Assembly (NCBI GenBank): GCA_020555605.1 | Contig: JAJCJC010000007.1 | Location: 1-64,000, forward strand | Origin: a bacterium 210917-SL.2.15 | Lineage (GTDB): Bacteria > Bacillota > Clostridia > Oscillospirales > Oscillospiraceae | Direction of reading: 5' to 3' | DNA length: 64,000 bases | In this document: positions 51,025 to 59,770 of the stretch, piece after piece | Numbering within the stretch: position 1 is the stretch's first letter | Layout: each line of letters starts with the position of its first letter | The notes under the pieces: generated by a model | Databases searched by the model: none | The model's input: only the letters and a program-made list of their open reading frames with translations | Told to the model about the DNA's origin: nothing | Program-made: the position numbers and the translations under genes

Positions 51025-51879
51025 TTAATAGCACTGGAGGATCAGCCAGATCCGGTCAAAGCGGCGGGCTGCCAGATCCTCTTTGGTGATATAGAAATAG
51101 ATGTGCCCGCAGTCTCCGAACATCAACTCGAAGTCACCCTGCTCCACGGTATCCAGCTGGAACAGCAGCATCCAGCGGTCACGGGCCGTTTCTTCCGCCT
51201 GTTGGCGGATATCCTTCGGGATTCTATTCCAGTTTTCGGGATTCCCCAGGCGATAGCCCTGGGATACCAGGTCGCACTCGTCGAACATACTGGTCTGGAT
51301 CACATCGGGCCAGCCCAGCAGCTGGGAGCGATCATCTGGGTTCTCGGGGTCCTCGCCAGTCAGTTCATCCAAAGCATCGTTGAAAGCGTCGTCATCCTTT
51401 TCATCCGGGAACACCTCGCTGAAGTCCTCCCAGGAAGGATAGGAACATTTCGATTCCATCCTGATCTTGACCATTGGGAACTTGAAGTCTTCCGCTATAT
51501 CTGCCGGAAAGTCAGCGGCGGACAGCGCGGACATGTCCTCGAACCAGTAGACGCGGGCACAGCCCTGATCCTTGGGGTCATAGCCCCAGCACTGGGTGTC
51601 CGTTTCATAGAAGAAGGAGAGCAGGCCGTGATCGGGCAGAAGATGCTCTTTGTCAAACTGGGCCAGCTCCTCACAGTTGAACTGCGCCAGGAAAGTGAGG
51701 GGACGATCCTTCACCACATGGTCATAGCTCTCGCCCTCATAGGTGGGCCAAACGAAGTCCGGCGGCACATCCGGCTTTCCGCCGAAGCGGGTGGCGCCCA
51801 GCTTATATTTTTCTTTCTTAGCAATTTTCAACACAATGCTGTTTTTGCCCAACAACTCCAGTTTTTCTTTCATATTCAT
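51025..51879 (-). CDS. YwqG (DUF1963) protein
   Basis: A 284-residue cytoplasmic protein. GGKPDVPPDFVWPTYEGESY, LTFLAQFNCEELAQFDKEHL, LPDHGLLSFFYE and LLGWPDVIQ mark DUF1963/YwqG. YwqG of B. subtilis lies in a toxin-immunity neighbourhood. The family has a double beta-barrel-like fold. The C-terminus with LMFGDCGHIYFYI is complete. Confidence 0.88.
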   Translation of the reverse strand: MNMKEKLELLGKNSIVLKIAKKEKYKLGATRFGGKPDVPPDFVWPTYEGESYDHVVKDRPLTFLAQFNCEELAQFDKEHLLPDHGLLSFFYETDTQCWGYDPKDQGCARVYWFEDMSALSAADFPADIAEDFKFPMVKIRMESKCSYPSWEDFSEVFPDEKDDDAFNDALDELTGEDPENPDDRSQLLGWPDVIQTSMFDECDLVSQGYRLGNPENWNRIPKDIRQQAEETARDRWMLLFQLDTVEQGDFELMFGDCGHIYFYITKEDLAARRFDRIWLILQCY

Positions 51880-51902
51880 AACATTTTCTCCTTATTGTTT
51901 CG

Positions 51903-52457
51903 TCATATCTTCCCATCCAGTGCCTCAACCGTTTTCATGGCAGCGGAATCAAATTTACACTGCCGCAGTTCCCGTTCGATCAGGGCAAACACATCGGGGA
52001 AGCACTCGATCTCGTCCTGATACTCATATTTCGCATACAATTTCCCGTACTCGGAGATCCAAACCTCCGCCGGGTAGTAGTAGCCGATATGACCGATGGG
52101 CTGGCATTTTTCGCCGGCAGCCTGTTCGATCTCTGCCAGTTCACAGCCGGACATATCCCGAAAATAGGCTTCTTCCAAATGGTTTTTGATCCCATTGACC
52201 AGGTAAGGAAACAGAGCAAACTCAAAGTCAGCCGCCCAGTTCAGTTTTTTCTGCTCCAGGTACCACTCACAGCACAGGCCGAAATACTTGCGGTAAAACC
52301 GCTGGGTGGTCTTCATCATCGGGACGCCATGGTCGGCGTAATACTGCTCCGCAATGGAAATATCCACACTGCGGCCTTCGTACCATCCGGCGTACTCCAT
52401 CAGCTGCTTGACCTTGCTTTTCAGGTCGCCAGAGATAGGGATGCGTTCTTTGATCAT
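51903..52457 (-). CDS. SUKH-3 family immunity protein
   Basis: A 184-residue protein with AGWYEGRSVDISIAEQYYAD near the start, FYRKYFGLCCEWY, then AGEKCQPIGHIGYYYPAEVW, a layout typical of SUKH-3. GGAGG lies before the ATG at 52457. Expected to bind and block a toxin domain. Confidence 0.8.
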   Translation of the reverse strand: MIKERIPISGDLKSKVKQLMEYAGWYEGRSVDISIAEQYYADHGVPMMKTTQRFYRKYFGLCCEWYLEQKKLNWAADFEFALFPYLVNGIKNHLEEAYFRDMSGCELAEIEQAAGEKCQPIGHIGYYYPAEVWISEYGKLYAKYEYQDEIECFPDVFALIERELRQCKFDSAAMKTVEALDGKI

Positions 52458-52489
52458 GTTGGTTACCTCCATTACAAGATTTCAGACAT

Positions 52490-52906
52490 TTACAACTCTG
52501 CTGCAAATTCATAAGAAACCGCAATGATGTTATAAACATCATCGTATGTAAACAGCCGGTAGTGTTGATAGATGCCTTTGTTAAAGTCCTCCCGCACCGG
52601 CAAAGACTTCAGCCAGGTGCTGTCCTCGATCAAATCAAAGGAGCTACGGTTCAGATGCCCCGTTTCAGCCAGATTTTCATAGGTGTCCAATTCACAGGCA
52701 AAATAGGCCAGTACCCGCCGGAAGGTGAGTGTGTAGGGAAACCAGTCTTTTTCGTCCCTGTGCTGAGAAATCAGATGGCCATTGATGTCCCCTATAAAGG
52801 TCAGATTGTTCAGATCATCCTGTTTCACCTGATCCAGATAGATGCAGTCCCGTCCCTTCAAAACACCTAAACAGGTATTAACAGCAGTCGCTTTTTCCAT
52901 AGACAA
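52490..52906 (-). CDS. Hypothetical immunity-cluster protein, 138 residues
   Basis: Contains TFRRVLAYFACELDTYENLA, STWLKSLPVREDFNKGIY and HYRLFTYDDVYNIIAVSYEF. A TTG start at 52906 fits the GGGGG ribosome site better than ATG at 52900. No family recognised; an alpha/beta immunity fold is plausible. Confidence 0.6.
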   Translation of the reverse strand: MSMEKATAVNTCLGVLKGRDCIYLDQVKQDDLNNLTFIGDINGHLISQHRDEKDWFPYTLTFRRVLAYFACELDTYENLAETGHLNRSSFDLIEDSTWLKSLPVREDFNKGIYQHYRLFTYDDVYNIIAVSYEFAAEL

Positions 52907-52981
52907 CTCTTACCCCCTCAATGTTGGCAGCTTTGAGATGGGTGATGTAAGTTCTGTTTTCTTCTGTCATAGCTTTACTCC

Positions 52982-54061
52982 TTATTCCTCAAACTCGCCC
53001 TCGATCATTCCGTTCAAATACCGGCCAGGGTCTGCGATGAAGTCGTCCCATTTAGCCAGAGGGTGGAACTCCTCGTGCTCGATGTCCAGATACCACAGCT
53101 TTTTGTCCCTGGGGCTCCACAGCAGCAGATAGTCGCTGTAGTTGTCCATCTGCACCATCAGGGAGAGCAGCTTCTTCCGTTTCCAGGTCATCTCCTGCAC
53201 ATCCATGAAGGAGTAGAGCTCCGCCCACTTCACCCATTCCTGATCCGGGAACTCCAGCCGCAGGGGGCCGGTCTTCAAGTATTCCACCAGCTTGGCAGGC
53301 AGCTTGTAGGGCATAAGCTGCCGGAGCTTCTCCTGCTCGTTGTGCCATTCCGCCGGTTCCAAGGCTTTCAGGTAGTCGGCCAGCTCCTGATTCTTGTTCT
53401 GCACCGCCACGGTGTAAGGCCGGTCGCCGTATTTGTCAGCAATGGTGATGTCGGCTCCTTGCTCAATGAGCCAGCGCACCATGGGGAGATTCTTATGCCG
53501 AGCCGCTTCGGTGACAGCGGTGGGGGCGTTCGGAAACACCATGTCTGGCTTGTGGTAATTGATGTCTGCCCCTTTTTCCAGAAGCAGTCGGGCAAGTTTG
53601 GTGTTGCCCTCGGACACAGCGGCCCGGAATGCCTCGCCGCCAAACTTGTCCACTGTGATCCCAGCTTGCTCCAGCACCTGGATATTCTCCGGGCGCTTGC
53701 CCCAGCGTACTTCCTGGATGGCCCGCTCTTTCTGCTTCGGGGAGAGTATTGCGGTCTGTTCAGCAAAGAGCGCCACCACCTCCGGCCCACAACAGCGGGC
53801 GGCGGTGAGCAGCAGGGGCTGTTCCTCTGCCCGACCGGGATCAGCTCCATGCTCCAGCAGGAAGTGAATCATGGGCACATCGTTCCGAAAAACTGCGATC
53901 TCCAGCGGCATCAGCTTGATGTATTCGCTGAGTTGGATGGGAGCACCCAGATCCAGACCGCCTTGGAGCAGCGCCTCCAGTTTGGGAATATCGTGTTCAT
54001 AAATAGCGACAGCCGTCTCTGGGAGGGTCTCCCAGCGGCCAATATATGCAATTTGGTACAT
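52982..54061 (-). CDS. Ankyrin-repeat protein with C-terminal unassigned domain
   Basis: A 359-residue protein. Ankyrin repeats are visible: MIHFLLEHGADPGRAEEQPL, KLARLLLEKGADINYHK and MVRWLIEQGADITIADKYGD. The C-terminal 130 residues (LVEYLKTGPLRLEFPDQEWV, then LLLWSPRDKKLWYLDIEHEE) resemble the SMI1/KNR4-associated type seen at the end of such proteins. Ankyrin proteins are frequent immunity proteins. Confidence 0.8.
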   Translation of the reverse strand: MYQIAYIGRWETLPETAVAIYEHDIPKLEALLQGGLDLGAPIQLSEYIKLMPLEIAVFRNDVPMIHFLLEHGADPGRAEEQPLLLTAARCCGPEVVALFAEQTAILSPKQKERAIQEVRWGKRPENIQVLEQAGITVDKFGGEAFRAAVSEGNTKLARLLLEKGADINYHKPDMVFPNAPTAVTEAARHKNLPMVRWLIEQGADITIADKYGDRPYTVAVQNKNQELADYLKALEPAEWHNEQEKLRQLMPYKLPAKLVEYLKTGPLRLEFPDQEWVKWAELYSFMDVQEMTWKRKKLLSLMVQMDNYSDYLLLWSPRDKKLWYLDIEHEEFHPLAKWDDFIADPGRYLNGMIEGEFEE

Positions 54062-54068
54062 AAGGCAC

Positions 54069-54413
54069 CTACTTTCGTTGTGGCTTTACTTTATATGGTA
54101 TCGTCCGGCCCAGCACCCGGCCCTTACCAACGGCATTAGCTCCCTCATAGATCAAAAATTCCGCATTGTTTTCCAGCGGAGCATAGTCAATGGTATCTGG
54201 ATAGAGGGGCTGGGCATTTCCAAAAGCCGGTTCACCAAATGCACAACGCTCCGTTCCATCCAGAAAGCACACACCCAGATATTCCGTGGTTCCGGTGACC
54301 GCAAAATGGGGACAATATTTTCCACTGACCAGGCTGGGAGGTGTTTTTCGTTTGCCACTCCAGAAAATGACCTCCACATGGAGAACCGCCCAGTTTTCAT
54401 CTGTTCCAATCAT
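54069..54413 (-). CDS. EF-Tu C-terminal-domain-like barrel protein
   Basis: A 114-residue protein: HVEVIFWSGKRKTPPSLVSG, then KYCPHFAVTGTTEYLGVCFL and FLIYEGANAVGKGRVLGRTI follow the strand order of the EF-Tu domain 3 barrel (SGYRP.F...; EG...GxGxV). It lacks the GTPase. It could act as a decoy for EF-Tu-directed toxins, which is inference. Confidence 0.6.
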   Translation of the reverse strand: MIGTDENWAVLHVEVIFWSGKRKTPPSLVSGKYCPHFAVTGTTEYLGVCFLDGTERCAFGEPAFGNAQPLYPDTIDYAPLENNAEFLIYEGANAVGKGRVLGRTIPYKVKPQRK

Positions 54414-54425
54414 GCTGTATCACCT

Positions 54426-55014
54426 CTATCCCACAATGGTAGTCTCCTTGATGGCCAGATTGTCGTAATCCATGACGATCAGCTTCCCGGCGGCCTCTGG
54501 GGTACACATGAACCAGGTGCTCACGCCCCAGGCGTCCGTCCTTGTAACGGTGAAAAAGTCGGTTTGGACGGGAGTCGGATTTCTTGCGTCAAGATAGTGG
54601 TCGGAGTAGAGATACACCAGATCCACCTCCCGCTCCGGCAGCCACTTGGCCCGGCGCGCACGCGGTTTACCATTTTTCAGAGTCTTTTCCCTGGGGTTCT
54701 CAAACCACGCCAGTTCCTTGATCTTCAGACCGGTGAAGGTATCCATCAGCCGCTGGGCAATCTCCCGGTGGGTAAATACTCCACAGTCCCAGGAGCCCAT
54801 CAGCCATGTCTGTATAAAGTCGCCCACCTTGCTGCCAGGAGCAGGGCGGCCCGTAGACGCTCTCATCCGCCCACATGACCTCCATCTTTTCACATTGATC
54901 TGGCCGAGGACAGGACTGCTTGTTGCCATAGCGGTACATAATATTTACATAGCCATAGTCTTCGCCGGTTCGGTCATGACCGATGGCTTCTATTTTATAA
55001 GCAGTGATTGACAT
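54426..55014 (-). pseudogene. Immunity-cluster gene broken by a frameshift
   Basis: The first part from ATG 55014 (MSITAYKIEAIGHDRTGEDY, up to WADESVYGPPCSWQQ) is in one frame. The second (KVGDFIQTWLMGSWDCGVFT, then WFENPREKTLKNGKPRARRA) is in another. The switch lies near 54840 in a G/C-rich stretch. Both halves have normal codon use, so the break is recent or a sequencing error. An intact form would be about 195 residues. The family is unknown. Confidence 0.75.
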
Positions 55015-55045
55015 TGCAGTTCCACCTCCTGAGCCAGCACAAAAC

Positions 55046-55588
55046 TCATGCCAATTCCGCGTCCAAAATCTGGACTTGTATTCCTTTCTCATTCACATAG
55101 TAAAGCGCAATGTAGTCGATACCGTCCCGCTTGACCTGTTCCCACAGCATCCGTTCACCGTTGAGCAGTTCCACGGTATCCGCTTCATCCGGTTCGAAGT
55201 CCTCTTTTTCGTCCTCATAGTCGATACTGTAACCCAGCTCCAGCACCAGCTTGGAAGCAGGGATTTCGTACCGTTTGAGGGGACGATCCTCCAGTTCGGC
55301 TGGATTATATTCATCGCAGAACATATTGTCATAGCCATGTCGCCCGCCGTCGAAGATGACGAACTCCTCGCCGCTCTCCGGGTCACGGGCTGCCACCAGT
55401 CCGGGAGCCGCATCGCCATCTACAATATAGGATTGGGGTTCTCCCTTTACTGTGAGCAGATCTCCGTAATACCAAACCTCCAGCAGTTCATTGCCAGTGG
55501 TAGAACACAATGTCACGGTGGACAGGCGTTTCTGCGCCCACTCCTTCACATGGCCGGTGAGCCAGGTGGGATATTTCTCAGTCATCAT
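55046..55588 (-). CDS. Hypothetical immunity-cluster protein, 180 residues
   Basis: Begins MMTEKYPTWLTGHVKEWAQK, with LVAARDPESGEEFVIFDGGR and RYEIPASKLVLELGYSIDYE. Acidic, alpha/beta. AAGGAG lies before the ATG. The family is not recognised; the DGGxHGYDN core resembles proteins next to SUKH genes. Confidence 0.6.
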   Translation of the reverse strand: MMTEKYPTWLTGHVKEWAQKRLSTVTLCSTTGNELLEVWYYGDLLTVKGEPQSYIVDGDAAPGLVAARDPESGEEFVIFDGGRHGYDNMFCDEYNPAELEDRPLKRYEIPASKLVLELGYSIDYEDEKEDFEPDEADTVELLNGERMLWEQVKRDGIDYIALYYVNEKGIQVQILDAELA

Positions 55589-55601
55589 AATCTTTCTCCT
55601 T

Positions 55602-55835
55602 CTATTTCAATTTCAGCACAAATCCCCAGATACTCACTACAATCAGAAGAACGCCCAGCAGGAAGAAAACCACACGCCGGTATCCTCTGCTGTGGCGGTG
55701 GGCATCCCGCGTACCAGTGGGGTCGCAGAGCCAGTTCCAGTTGCGGATCGCCCCAATTAAAATCACGGCTCCGATGAGCACCGAAGCAATGTACCAATGC
55801 TCTTGCAAAAATGCTGTGATCTGTTCGCTGTTCAT
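55602..55835 (-). CDS. Imm17-like small membrane protein
   Basis: A 77-residue protein with two helices, YIASVLIGAVILIGAI and VVFFLLGVLLIVVSIWGFVL, and the intervening WNWLCDPTGTRDAHRHSRGY. This matches the Imm17 type as I recall. As a membrane immunity protein it may guard against an envelope-targeting toxin. It begins right after the stop of the SUFU gene. Confidence 0.7.
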   Translation of the reverse strand: MNSEQITAFLQEHWYIASVLIGAVILIGAIRNWNWLCDPTGTRDAHRHSRGYRRVVFFLLGVLLIVVSIWGFVLKLK

Positions 55836-57851
55836 TTAGGTTTCCTCCTCGCCTTCGTCGTCGCGTATCACCTCATACCACGCTCCATCTTCTCCACGCA
55901 TCTGCATGGTACCATAGGGCAGGTTCAGGAGCGGGATAATGTCTGGATCGATGCGGCAGATGTCCCGAATATCATAGAAGCCGCAGTGTGACTCGTAGTA
56001 TTCATCCCCTTCACCGTACACATCGCCCTCGTCCCCGGAGTAGAAGGCCCAACCGCTCTCCCAACCCATATCCTCACGCTCAGGGAACAGCCGGTCCATA
56101 ATCTGCACCTTGCACCCATCCTGGGCGACGCGGTCGGAAGCGTAGCAGAACAGGGGACCGTCCCAGTCAGGAATGACAGCCGGTTTTCCTTCCGCTGCCC
56201 GCGCCACCCGCTCCTCGGGGTCATCTACAAATTCCGCTTCCAGATACTGCTGAAACCGCTCATCCAGCAGATGCTCCACACTCTGACGGTTCTTTTCGGT
56301 ATATGGAAGAAGCAGGTAGGCCGCTTCTTCTTCCGTAGAGCTGTTCCAGACGCGGTCTTTGAGCCCAGCCAAGACGATATTCCGGCAGTCCCGGCGGTAG
56401 ATATAGGGGTTAGAGCGGTTGTCCTGGGCGTACCACTGGGCAAAGCCTGAGCCTCTCCGGTCAAAGAACTGAGTAGACATTTTCCCATCCAGCTTGTCCA
56501 GGATGAACACCCGCAGATCCGGCCCCTTTCCGGCCCGGACCGCCTCCACTATCTCCCGATACTGGGAGAGGAACGGGTTACTCATCTGGCCCCGTTTGAT
56601 AGCCCACCCCAGATAGAAAGCCATCAGATTGCAGGCGTCCAATTCGTCCACTGGCAGGTGAAGCTCCTGGATCTTCTTGATCTGGTCTGCGGCGTTGTCC
56701 ATCTCCGCTGGGTCGTAGCTGATTTTCTCTCGGTCGGTGACCACATTCAGCCGGTGTGGATTGATGACCTCCAGGCTCTCGTCTGGGCAGAGGTCCAGCA
56801 GGGAATCCGAGCCGTGCTCCAACTTGTATTGGATCTCCTCCCGATAGAGGGGGATCACCTGATAGAAGTTGACTTCGTCCCCGTCCGGTAGGCGGCAGAA
56901 AAAGGAGTCCGTCCCAAACACACCGGGATAGAGCAGGATCTCACCCCGCAGCTCCGTGTTCTCCGCGAAGGGGATGCCATCCTCACCCTCATCCAGTGTA
57001 GTCCTGGATTCCAGCCCTACCTCCGGGTCCTCCATGGCGAAGTGGGCGGTGGCCAGCATCATCCGGATGGGCCAGCTCCACCGCTCCTCCCGGCAGTCCG
57101 CCTTTGTCAGCTTCCAGTCTCGGGGCAGATTGATGAGTAGCTCCGCCCGTTCCAGTTTTTCCTCCCGACGCTCCTCCGAGAAATCCATCCGATGCCGGCT
57201 CAGACCCACAGTGACCAGGGTGTAGTAGTCATGTTCCGGTCGAGGCAGGATGACGGCGATCTCCAGAGGGTGATCCGGATCGCTGTCGTCCGTGAGGAGT
57301 TGGGTATAGACACCGAAATACTGGTCGATATGTACTTTCACATGGCCGAGGATGTCATCGTCGGCAGGGGGGATGGTCTCCCACCGGATGATCTCCTCCC
57401 GCTCTTTCCAATCCAGTTCCAAGGAATTTTCCTCCTCCAGATATTTCTCACAATCCCGCACCAGCTCTTGGGCATCCGGGTCATCCGGGGCCAGGGACAG
57501 CCAGCATTTTGCGTATTCATAAGCGGTGGTTGCGGAGCCGTATGCCATCAGGCAGGAGTAGCCCATCCGGGCGTTCCAGTAGGGATCGTTCTCACCCTGG
57601 GTGCGGACGGACTCCAGCAGCTCAATGGCGTGTCGGATGAGATCCCCGTCCACTTCACCGTCGGTCCCATGCTCTCCATGATCTCCCAGAGCCGCCAGAT
57701 TGCTGTAAGCCCGACTCAGCTTGACGGTCAGCAAATAGCCCCGCTCCTGTTCCGGGATAGCCTCGATGGCCTCAATACATCGTGAGAACTCGTCCGCATC
57801 ATTCCACTTCTCAATCTGCTCCAGCAGTTTTGTTTCTTCTGTCTGATTCAT
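55836..57851 (-). CDS. TPR-SUFU-DUF2185 polyimmunity protein
   Basis: A 671-residue acidic protein. TPR-like helices (1-150) start LEQIEKWNDADEFSRCIEAI. SUFU (about 165-350) shows HDYYTLVTVGLSRHRMDF and EVNFYQVIPLYREEIQYKLE. A helical piece (400-470) with FYLGWAIKRG and FILDKLDG follows, then DUF2185 (562-660, LFCYASDRVAQDGCKVQIMD, IDPDIIPLLNLPYG). The same modules in partly different order occur in the giant protein at 39165-45836, so the two are recombining paralogues. Confidence 0.88.
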   Translation of the reverse strand: MNQTEETKLLEQIEKWNDADEFSRCIEAIEAIPEQERGYLLTVKLSRAYSNLAALGDHGEHGTDGEVDGDLIRHAIELLESVRTQGENDPYWNARMGYSCLMAYGSATTAYEYAKCWLSLAPDDPDAQELVRDCEKYLEEENSLELDWKEREEIIRWETIPPADDDILGHVKVHIDQYFGVYTQLLTDDSDPDHPLEIAVILPRPEHDYYTLVTVGLSRHRMDFSEERREEKLERAELLINLPRDWKLTKADCREERWSWPIRMMLATAHFAMEDPEVGLESRTTLDEGEDGIPFAENTELRGEILLYPGVFGTDSFFCRLPDGDEVNFYQVIPLYREEIQYKLEHGSDSLLDLCPDESLEVINPHRLNVVTDREKISYDPAEMDNAADQIKKIQELHLPVDELDACNLMAFYLGWAIKRGQMSNPFLSQYREIVEAVRAGKGPDLRVFILDKLDGKMSTQFFDRRGSGFAQWYAQDNRSNPYIYRRDCRNIVLAGLKDRVWNSSTEEEAAYLLLPYTEKNRQSVEHLLDERFQQYLEAEFVDDPEERVARAAEGKPAVIPDWDGPLFCYASDRVAQDGCKVQIMDRLFPEREDMGWESGWAFYSGDEGDVYGEGDEYYESHCGFYDIRDICRIDPDIIPLLNLPYGTMQMRGEDGAWYEVIRDDEGEEET

Positions 57852-57872
57852 CGTTTCACCGCCTTTTCTGTG

Positions 57873-58151
57873 TCATCCTTTGCCTTTTTTGAAGTGTCCG
57901 CTGCCTCGCCAGGTGTTGACCACACAGGTGAAGATCTGACCACAGTGCTTGCACCGGATCATGTGGGCCATAATCTCATCCGCCCAGCCATCCTCTGTCT
58001 TTACCTTCTCCAGCGGGCAGGTGGATTCCTCTTGCATCAGTTCAAATTCCCCCTCCGACACCAACTGCTGAATGTAAGCAATACAGGCCAGATAGTCCTT
58101 TGGGGCGTCAAATTTTCTCCATGTTTGAATGTTTCGGCAGTGCTCGCACAT
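57873..58151 (-). CDS. Small zinc-binding-type protein
   Basis: A 92-residue protein with CEHC at the N-terminus and CKHCGQIFTC near the C-terminus, which could bind one zinc ion. The middle is helical (CIAYIQQLVSEGEFELMQEE). The family is not known to me. It lies between the SUFU and DUF6138-like genes. Confidence 0.65.
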   Translation of the reverse strand: MCEHCRNIQTWRKFDAPKDYLACIAYIQQLVSEGEFELMQEESTCPLEKVKTEDGWADEIMAHMIRCKHCGQIFTCVVNTWRGSGHFKKGKG

Positions 58152-58163
58152 ACAGAGCCCTCC

Positions 58164-59546
58164 TTACGCAAATACCTGCTGATATTTCTCTTTCAGTTCC
58201 TTCGGTGCTGTCTTGATGACCTTGCTACCACCATTTTCGGAATTCTTTCCCCAGATGGCCCAGAGCAGGCTCTGCCAAGCGATGGCACGGAATTTCGGGT
58301 CTTTGTTTTCTTCCGGCAGGAGATAAGCGGAAAAGCGGCGCTTGACTGTCAGCAGCGCATCCAGGCTTTCCGCATTGGCAATCAGGCTGCGAAATTCCTT
58401 GGCAGGCTCCAACCACTGCATAGACAATGCGCCCCGCACCAATACCCCCAGCGTCCATGGTTGAAAACCAAACTTCCGGATCAATGCATGAAGAAATTTT
58501 CCTTGCAGTGAGGAGTGCTCGTCGTCGCAGAAATCCAGATACTCCGTTACCAGCGGTGCCCATCGTTCTCCCTCCAGTCCCAGGGCGAACACAGCAAAGG
58601 TGCCGGGCATTGCACAGGCTTCATCCGCGAGGTTTTGGTACCACTCAAACTCCCGCATAGCCAGACGAGCGTATCGCTCCATAGCTGGATGCAGACTGGG
58701 GTACTGCACAGCGCAGGCAAAGAGCTGATTGATTCCCTTCTTGGGCAAGCCGGGAATGGGCAGATAGAGTTTTTCCTTCCCACGGAACTCGATGGAGTAG
58801 CTACGGGGAAACTCCGGCTGCTCCAGCACCGCACACAGGTAGTCCAGGATTTCAGCATAGCACTCCTCGGTGGAGTCCCTGGCGGTAATGCGGATGGTGG
58901 CGAAAGCATCGTTGGCCGATGCGGTAAAATGCTCCGTCTTACGCCGCTGGATGTCCTTTGGCAATTTGCCGCTGCCATTGGTTTTCAGTTCCTTCACCAT
59001 GTCGGGACGGAGCTGGGAAACCAGACCGAGGATGTGTTCGGTTTTAAGAGATTCAAAGCTCTGTCCATACATCGTGCAGCAGACAGCCACATAGCAGGCA
59101 AAGCGCAGCAGCCCTTCGTCCACATCCTCCGGCCGCAACTCCGGCCACACCGTACAGGGGGGAAAGACTGTAAACCCATCGTCCCGCTCTCCCACAAGGA
59201 AGAACCGCTCCTGCACCTGCTGTTCTATATACTTCTCCAATGTATAGCGGATCTCTTCCCAGCCAACCAGCTGCCGCATGGCATCGCAGACGGAAACAGC
59301 ATCCTCACAGGGAAATTTCTTCAGCAGCAGTCCGGCCAAATACCGCTCCAGCAGTTGATCGGGAAGAAACGGTGTCCCGTTGTGATTTCGCACCACGGTC
59401 GGGTAGGCGGAGTGATTTTCACGAGCGGTTCCGTTCAGCACATCCTGAATGCAGAGATCCGCCTCCGCCAGCACCTCCGGGGAAGTGTCCGGTTTATGAA
59501 TCAGATAGTAGCGGTCATGTACGCCGTCGCGTTTTGGCAAACTCAT
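58164..59546 (-). CDS. DUF6138-like protein
   Basis: A 460-residue, mainly helical protein: EQQVQERFFLVGERDDGFTV, LRFACYVAVCCTMYGQSFES and KGINQLFACAVQYPSLHPAM. The pattern recalls DUF6138, found near immunity genes in Firmicutes; the assignment is tentative. It is the first long gene of the array, 16 bases after the small peptide gene. Confidence 0.6.
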   Translation of the reverse strand: MSLPKRDGVHDRYYLIHKPDTSPEVLAEADLCIQDVLNGTARENHSAYPTVVRNHNGTPFLPDQLLERYLAGLLLKKFPCEDAVSVCDAMRQLVGWEEIRYTLEKYIEQQVQERFFLVGERDDGFTVFPPCTVWPELRPEDVDEGLLRFACYVAVCCTMYGQSFESLKTEHILGLVSQLRPDMVKELKTNGSGKLPKDIQRRKTEHFTASANDAFATIRITARDSTEECYAEILDYLCAVLEQPEFPRSYSIEFRGKEKLYLPIPGLPKKGINQLFACAVQYPSLHPAMERYARLAMREFEWYQNLADEACAMPGTFAVFALGLEGERWAPLVTEYLDFCDDEHSSLQGKFLHALIRKFGFQPWTLGVLVRGALSMQWLEPAKEFRSLIANAESLDALLTVKRRFSAYLLPEENKDPKFRAIAWQSLLWAIWGKNSENGGSKVIKTAPKELKEKYQQVFA

Positions 59547-59562
59547 GCTTGATCACCTCTTT

Positions 59563-59733
59563 TCAGACAATAAAAAAGCCCCACGCCGCACTGTCATAAA
59601 GACAGGCTGACGCAGGACATGAAGAAGCCGCGTTGAAGGAGCCGCATCCACCAGCGGATGTAGTTTCTTCAACAACCAAAATATTTTTTTCGTATCTTAA
59701 AGCAGCAAATTGCTGTCCAATATATTTGTTCAT
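59563..59733 (-). CDS. 56-residue Cys/Ala/Ser-rich peptide at the head of the array
   Basis: From ATG 59733 the peptide reads MNKYIGQQFAALRYEKNILV, followed by VEETTSAGG and a tail CGSFNAASSCPASACLYDSA with WGFFIV at the end. The leader-like first 29 residues end in Gly-Gly, and the last 27 residues carry three Cys and many Ser/Ala, which resembles a peptide precursor. No modification or export enzyme is near, so it could also be a plain small immunity gene or a regulatory leader. It lies under the only visible promoter of the array. Confidence 0.55.
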   Translation of the reverse strand: MNKYIGQQFAALRYEKNILVVEETTSAGGCGSFNAASSCPASACLYDSAAWGFFIV

Positions 59734-59770
59734 AGCGGCACCATTTGTTCTGAGCGTAGTTTTATATCTT

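Noticed and set aside
34992..59733. Toxin genes or secretion genes in the immunity array
   Set aside because: All frames were read for LXG, RHS, WXG100, nuclease and ADP-ribosyltransferase-like ends; none was seen.
59563..59733. A full RiPP biosynthesis cluster around the small Cys-rich peptide
   Set aside because: No LanM/LanB, radical SAM, YcaO or peptidase-transporter gene is near; only the peptide itself is suggestive.
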